Shown here piece by piece: positions 59,745-64,000 of a stretch of DNA of 64,000 nucleotides (position 1 is its first letter; the number at the start of each line of letters is the position of its first letter). Below the pieces are notes generated by a model. It was not told the origin of the DNA. It was given only the letters and a program-made list of their open reading frames with translations, and ran no database searches. Source of the DNA: Maridesulfovibrio ferrireducens (GTDB lineage: Bacteria; Desulfobacterota; Desulfovibrionia; Desulfovibrionales; Desulfovibrionaceae); the NCBI RefSeq assembly GCF_900101105.1, contig NZ_FNGA01000001.1:124001-188000 (forward strand). The letters are read 5' to 3'. Made by a program: the position numbers and the translations under genes.

Positions 59745-60374
59745 GTGCTAATCGGATTTGATCTGGATAACACCATCATACGCTATGATAAGTCTCTGCA
59801 TAAAATTGCACTTGAGCGTGGGCTTATTCAAAAAGACGTGCCGAGGCTCAAGCGTTCCATACGCGATGAAGTCAGGCGGCTGCATGGAGATGAAGAGTGG
59901 CAGAAGCTTCAAGTAGCAATATATGGAACTGAGATTGATAAGGCTGAGCTGATGCCCGGAGTATGGGATTGTCTTCTCACCTTAAAACAAGCCGGACACT
60001 CCTTTCAAATTGTCAGCCACAAAACCCGTTACCCCAACTACGGACAACTGAAAATTGACCTGCGAAAATGTGCTTTGAATTTTTTAACGGAAGCAAATTT
60101 TTTCTCAAGTGACACACTTTCAATGTCAGTAAATGACATATTTTTTCTTTCTACAAGAGAAGAGAAAGTAAGAAAAATAGCCGACCTTGATCACCATTAT
60201 TTTATTGATGACCTTGAAGAAGTTTTCACTGAACCTCTTTTCCCTGACAGTGTTCATAAGATCCTTTTTTCTCGTGAAAAAAACGGACGCAAAATACCCG
60301 GCTGTTCTGTCTTTTCAACATTTGAAGAAATCAGTAATTTTATTTTAAAAAGGACAGCTAATGGGACAATCTGA
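59745..60374 (+). CDS. HAD-superfamily phosphatase-like protein
   Basis: 209 residues, GTG start. Motif I GFDLDNT (nucleophile D5 and acid/base D7), motif II near IVSHKTR (Ser-x-Lys region, ~98-104) and motif III DLDHHYFIDDLEEVF (~150). Probably dephosphorylates a sugar phosphate, in the place of GmhB in a heptose-type pathway; sequence alone does not fix the substrate. Overlaps the next gene by 14 bp. Confidence 0.75.
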   Translation: MLIGFDLDNTIIRYDKSLHKIALERGLIQKDVPRLKRSIRDEVRRLHGDEEWQKLQVAIYGTEIDKAELMPGVWDCLLTLKQAGHSFQIVSHKTRYPNYGQLKIDLRKCALNFLTEANFFSSDTLSMSVNDIFFLSTREEKVRKIADLDHHYFIDDLEEVFTEPLFPDSVHKILFSREKNGRKIPGCSVFSTFEEISNFILKRTANGTI

Positions 60375-61395
60375 AATTGAACAGCTTGTCCATAATTCTT
60401 TAAGGAAAAAAGTCCTTTCAACAAAAAGAATCTATGCCGGACGAAACAGCAAAGTATACAAAGTCCTTTGTGAGTCAGGAGAAACTTACGCCGTCAAATT
60501 CTACACCCAGCTTACAGCTGACGGGCTTAGCAGACTTGAACAGGAATGGGCTGCAATATCTTTTATGACACAAAGCGGGATTGAAAATATTCCAGCTCCG
60601 GTTGCCATTGATTCCTCTAAACAGGCCGCCATCTATACGTTTATAAATGGAACGCCTGTTGATAGAATAAAAGATAATGATATTCATGAAGTTTTGACAT
60701 TTCTTAAGAAATTAAAAAAAAGTTCCGCTAACGAAAAGGCGCCAAATATATCTTCTGCAGCGGAAGCCTTTTTTTCTCCGGCGGAAGTTGTGGAGAATAT
60801 TTACAAACGGCTTAATATTCTTACGGCACTCCCCGGCGAGGATGAACTTTTTCGTGAAATGCACCTTTTTCTGGAAAAAGATTTTTCAGAGGAACTAGAG
60901 AAAAGCACAACCTTTGCAAAAAGCCAGCTCGGAATTGAAACTTGGAACTCCCCTCTGCCCGAAGAATTAAGGACATTAAGTCCATCCGACTTAGGATTTC
61001 ACAATGCGTTACGCACCAGTCATAACAACTTATATTTTGTAGATTTTGAATATTTCGGATGGGATGATCCTGTGAAAACAGCTTCTGATTTCCTGCTCCA
61101 TCCTGCTATGAACTTAACGGAAACAGATATAAAAACATTTTATGACGGTATTAGTGAAATTTTTAGGAACGACAAAAACTTTGAAATTCGATTTAAATCA
61201 CTTTTACCTCTTTTCCGTTTAAAGTGGAGCTTGATCCTGCTTAACGAATTTTCTAATAAAACATTGAAAAGACGAGCTTTCGCATCTGGAACACCGGACA
61301 ATGTCCAAAGTTTGAGAAAAGCTCAACTTGAGAAAGCAAAACTTTTTTTAGCTAAAGATAAAAAGATACTTAATACTCTTTTTGAGACTTATTGA
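60361..61395 (+). CDS. APH/choline-kinase-like phosphotransferase
   Basis: 344 residues. Protein-kinase-like fold with AGRNSKVYKV (glycine loop), TYAVKFYTQ (ATP-binding Lys, ~43), SPSDLGFHNAL (~219, catalytic loop with Asp and Asn) and FVDFEYFGWDDP (~236, metal-binding Asp). It would phosphorylate a small hydroxyl compound such as a sugar, choline or ethanolamine. The LicC-like gene at 40.7 kb could use such a product. Starts inside the HAD gene. Confidence 0.75.
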   Translation: MGQSEIEQLVHNSLRKKVLSTKRIYAGRNSKVYKVLCESGETYAVKFYTQLTADGLSRLEQEWAAISFMTQSGIENIPAPVAIDSSKQAAIYTFINGTPVDRIKDNDIHEVLTFLKKLKKSSANEKAPNISSAAEAFFSPAEVVENIYKRLNILTALPGEDELFREMHLFLEKDFSEELEKSTTFAKSQLGIETWNSPLPEELRTLSPSDLGFHNALRTSHNNLYFVDFEYFGWDDPVKTASDFLLHPAMNLTETDIKTFYDGISEIFRNDKNFEIRFKSLLPLFRLKWSLILLNEFSNKTLKRRAFASGTPDNVQSLRKAQLEKAKLFLAKDKKILNTLFETY

Positions 61396-61437
61396 ACCAT
61401 TATTACATTTTATTTTTAATAATACAGGAGGTCGACT

Positions 61438-62244
61438 TTGGATCAGAGATCAAAGTTGCTCAGAAAAAAAATTGTAGATGTTTTGCATAGTGCAGGACGA
61501 GGTCATATCGGCCCGTCTCTTTCTTTAGTTGAGATAGTACGGGTTCTCTACGACTCAGTACTCAAATATAACTCTGCCTCCCCTGAACACAGCGACAGGG
61601 ATCGCTTTATCCTCAGCAAAGGACACGGCTGTCTTGCTCTATATGTAATGCTGGAAGAAAAAGGCTTCATCACCGAGGATGAACTATTCAGCTTCTGCCG
61701 CTTTGACGGACTACTGGGCGGACATCCAACAGCGAAAATTCCCGGAATTGAGTTTGCCACCGGCAGTCTGGGGCATGGTCTATCCTTTGCCGTGGGAATA
61801 GCTTCTGCGCTAAAAATAGACGGATCAAGCAGCAAAGTTTTCACGGTTCTCGGCGACGGAGAATGCGGTGAAGGTTCTGTATGGGAAGCAGCAATGAGCG
61901 CAGGAAAACAAAAGCTCAGTTCTCTAACCGCCATTATTGATTACAACAAGCTGCAATCATATGGATGCACTGAACAAATTTCGGGATTGGAACCTTTTGC
62001 GGACAAATGGAAAAGCTTCGGCTTTGCGGTAAAAGAAGTAGACGGGCATAATGTTAAAGAACTTGAACAAACATTTACAGCACTTCCCTTTCAACAGGAC
62101 AAACCTTCAGCCATAATTTGCCACACGGTGAAAGGTAAAGGAATTCCGTTTGCTGAAGGGAATCCTGCATGGCATCATAAAACAAAAATGTCTGCGGAAG
62201 AACATGAGCAGATGATTAAATGTATCGAGGATTATGATGCGTAA
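61438..62244 (+). CDS. Transketolase, N-terminal subunit (second copy)
   Basis: 268 residues, TTG start with ACAGGAGG upstream. Same thiamine-diphosphate half as the first copy: GRGHIGPSLSLVEI, DRFILSKGHGCLALY, GDGECGEGSVWEA (~135-147), IIDYNKLQS. It differs enough from the first copy to be a separate lineage rather than a recent duplicate, so it may use another donor or acceptor. Paired with the next gene. Confidence 0.87.
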   Translation: MDQRSKLLRKKIVDVLHSAGRGHIGPSLSLVEIVRVLYDSVLKYNSASPEHSDRDRFILSKGHGCLALYVMLEEKGFITEDELFSFCRFDGLLGGHPTAKIPGIEFATGSLGHGLSFAVGIASALKIDGSSSKVFTVLGDGECGEGSVWEAAMSAGKQKLSSLTAIIDYNKLQSYGCTEQISGLEPFADKWKSFGFAVKEVDGHNVKELEQTFTALPFQQDKPSAIICHTVKGKGIPFAEGNPAWHHKTKMSAEEHEQMIKCIEDYDA

Positions 62245-63160
62245 AGCTTGTCTGGAGCAGGTCTACGAGCTTGCAAAAAAAGATAAACGGGTTGTCTTTA
62301 TCGGCTCTGACCTCGGGGCGGGAACTCTGTGTCATTTTCAAGAAGAAATGCCGGATCGCTTTTTTATGGAAGGCATAGCCGAAGGACACGCTGTCGGCAT
62401 GGCAAGCGGCATGGCCCACGAAGGCAAAATTGTTTACATCAATACAATCCAGAGCTTTCTGACTCGCCGCTGCTATGAACAAATTGTTCTTGATGCCTGT
62501 CTGCACAACTTAAACGTAAGATTTATCGGAAACGGCGGCGGGCTGGTTTATGCCCCGCTAGGTCCGACTCATTGGGCCACCGAAGATCTGTCCATTTTAA
62601 GGGTCATCCCCAATCTGACTATCCTGTCTCCGGCTGACGCTGAGGAAATGGTAAGAATCATGCCTCACACACTCAGCCATCCGGGCCCCATTTTTATCAG
62701 ACTCGGCAAAGGATATGACCCCATCGTTACCAAAGAGAAGTCATTTAAAGTAGGTAAAGCCTACAGCTACGGGGAAGGTAAAGATGTACTGCTTGTCGGG
62801 TGCGGAGTGACGTTGGGAGTGATGCAAAAGGCAGGAGAAATGCTAGCAAAAGAAGGCATTGAAGCCTCAATTCTTCACACGCCCACAGTTAAACCTCTTG
62901 ATGCTGAAATGATTATTTCCAAAGCCCGCAACACTTCATGTGTCATCAGTGTAGAAGAAAATACAATACTCGGCGGACTAGGCGGTGCTGTTGCTGAAAT
63001 TCTTGCGGAAGCATGCCTTGATAAACCTCTAAGGTTTAAACGTATCGGGTTGCCGGACACTTTTTCTGCTCATTATGGTTCGCAGCTTGAACATTTTGCT
63101 CACATAGGAATCACTGCGGAAAATATTTTATGCGAAGCGCAAAAACTGCTCCGAAAATAA
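62237..63160 (+). CDS. Transketolase, C-terminal subunit (second copy)
   Basis: 307 residues from the ATG with GAGG 6 nt upstream (an ATG one codon earlier is possible). GIAEGHAVGMASGMA with catalytic Glu, GPTHWATEDLSILR, and a C-terminal domain with GGLGGAVAEILAEA. It overlaps the N-subunit gene by 8 bp. Completes the second split transketolase of the glycan run. Confidence 0.87.
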   Translation: MRKACLEQVYELAKKDKRVVFIGSDLGAGTLCHFQEEMPDRFFMEGIAEGHAVGMASGMAHEGKIVYINTIQSFLTRRCYEQIVLDACLHNLNVRFIGNGGGLVYAPLGPTHWATEDLSILRVIPNLTILSPADAEEMVRIMPHTLSHPGPIFIRLGKGYDPIVTKEKSFKVGKAYSYGEGKDVLLVGCGVTLGVMQKAGEMLAKEGIEASILHTPTVKPLDAEMIISKARNTSCVISVEENTILGGLGGAVAEILAEACLDKPLRFKRIGLPDTFSAHYGSQLEHFAHIGITAENILCEAQKLLRK

Positions 63161-63187
63161 CATCGGCATAACTAAAAAGAATCCACA

Positions 63188-63835
63188 ATGAAGAACAAAA
63201 ACAAACAGGCAGATAAGCAGATCAGATTGTCTCCGCACATGGCCTACAATCTGAAAAAAGATCCCAAAAGACTTGCTTTTGTGCTGGCTCGCTATGCCTT
63301 TGCCGCCCAAATGACAGATAATTGCGAAAGCATTCTTGAACTGGGTTGCAGTGAAGGGGTCGGCGCACCGATGCTTCATAAAGGGACAAAAAAATATTTA
63401 GGGTTGGATCTCGATGCACCTGCAATTGAAGCCGCTGAAAAGAACTTTTCAACTGATAATGTACGCTTTGAAAACACAAATTTTTTAGGCCTTCAAGAAA
63501 GCATTTTCGATGCCGTCGTCAGTCTGGATGTAATAGAGCACATTCTCCACGGCAAAGATGAAGACGCATTCTTTAAAACCATCAGTGATAACATCCATGC
63601 TGACGGTGTATGCGTGATAGGCACTCCCAATGAAACGAGCACTCCTTACGCATCCCCTGAAAGTCAAAAGGGACACGTTAATATGTTTGATGCCAACCGG
63701 CTCAAATCAACAGTTGAAAAACATTTCAAAACAGTGCTCATTTTTTCAATGAATGATGAAGTTGTCCACACAGGCTACTACCCTATGTCCCATTATCTTT
63801 TTGCTGTGGGTTGTAACAAGATAGAGCAAGGATGA
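63188..63835 (+). CDS. SAM-dependent methyltransferase (class I)
   Basis: 215 residues. SAM site ILELGCSEGVGAPML (~54-68), LGLDLDAPAI, and VVSLDVIEHI (~115). Preceded by RLAFVLARYAFAAQM, a leader often seen in glycan-locus methyltransferases. Followed by a related gene whose start is 2 bp past its stop. Confidence 0.82.
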   Translation: MKNKNKQADKQIRLSPHMAYNLKKDPKRLAFVLARYAFAAQMTDNCESILELGCSEGVGAPMLHKGTKKYLGLDLDAPAIEAAEKNFSTDNVRFENTNFLGLQESIFDAVVSLDVIEHILHGKDEDAFFKTISDNIHADGVCVIGTPNETSTPYASPESQKGHVNMFDANRLKSTVEKHFKTVLIFSMNDEVVHTGYYPMSHYLFAVGCNKIEQG

Positions 63836-63837
63836 AT

Positions 63838-64000
63838 ATGACTGATCAAAAAGCAAACAATCCGGAAGAAAGCTGGAAAGAAATGATTGAGGAATTCGGG
63901 GATGATCACTCCCCTCTCGGTCCTAAGCTTTCCAAAGCTTTTACTGAGGATTCATATTCTCTTATGTGGCATATTTCATGGTTCAAATTTGCAGGCAAAA
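63838..64000 (+). CDS. Start of a second methyltransferase-like protein (cut by window end)
   Basis: Open frame from ATG 63838 (AGCAAGG 6 nt upstream) to the window edge, 54 residues visible. The segment DSYSLMWHISWFKFAGK resembles the helical leader preceding the SAM site in the previous protein, hence the tentative call. The catalytic part is outside the window. Confidence 0.55.
   Translation, partial: MTDQKANNPEESWKEMIEEFGDDHSPLGPKLSKAFTEDSYSLMWHISWFKFAGK

Overview
The window reads like the chromosome of a marine, anaerobic, sulfate-reducing deltaproteobacterium of the Desulfovibrio type (Maridesulfovibrio-like). This rests on gene content: an orange-protein (ORP) locus, an HdrCBA-FlxDCBA electron-bifurcation operon, hydrogenase maturation genes, a haem-containing chemoreceptor beside a tetrahaem cytochrome, and a HesB-like selenoprotein. 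Base composition is moderate, with AT-rich spacers. The genus is recalled from family knowledge and was not checked by a search. No rRNA, tRNA, CRISPR array, transposase or prophage gene was seen.

Layout. 1-2.4 kb: end of a copper P-type ATPase, a TetR regulator, a HesB/IscA-like protein that reads only if an in-frame UGA is selenocysteine, and a CBS-ACT protein. 2.7-7.6 kb: hypAB, then a sigma54 activator, a NifX-like protein, the orange protein and an Mrp ATPase fused to a NifX-like domain. 7.7-10.5 kb: a short-chain dehydrogenase, an iron-sulfur flavoprotein-like reductase and an orphan binding lipoprotein. 10.5-17.2 kb (minus strand): a small protein, alr, mutL, lptD and hldD, i.e. cell wall, mismatch repair and LPS assembly. 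17.9-20.9 kb: cysteine desulfidase, a VWA-OmpA envelope protein and a small secreted protein. 21-23.5 kb (minus): haem chemoreceptor plus tetrahaem cytochrome. 24-31.3 kb: hdrCBA-flxDCBA and a single-domain response regulator. 31.4-39.4 kb: a BaiN-like flavoprotein, a membrane protein with nine 132-bp tandem repeats, ychF, an EamA transporter, a DUF697 protein and a PACE transporter.

39.5-64 kb is one unidirectional run of 25 tightly packed genes, many overlapping, which leaves the window. It codes for a surface-glycan or glycoprotein-modification pathway. Pseudaminic-acid-type genes (PseB-, PseF-, PseG- and PseI-like) are interleaved with what looks like a second sugar pathway: two split transketolases, a GmhA-like SIS protein, an HldE-like protein with its domains in reverse order, a HAD phosphatase and a sugar-kinase-like protein. 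Tailoring genes include a radical SAM enzyme, an ATP-grasp ligase, several methyltransferases, a GH57-like protein, a cytoplasmic sialidase-like protein and a deoxyhypusine-synthase-like protein. PseC- and PseH-type genes are not seen. I judge this island and the UGA-containing HesB-like gene to be the most interesting parts of the window.
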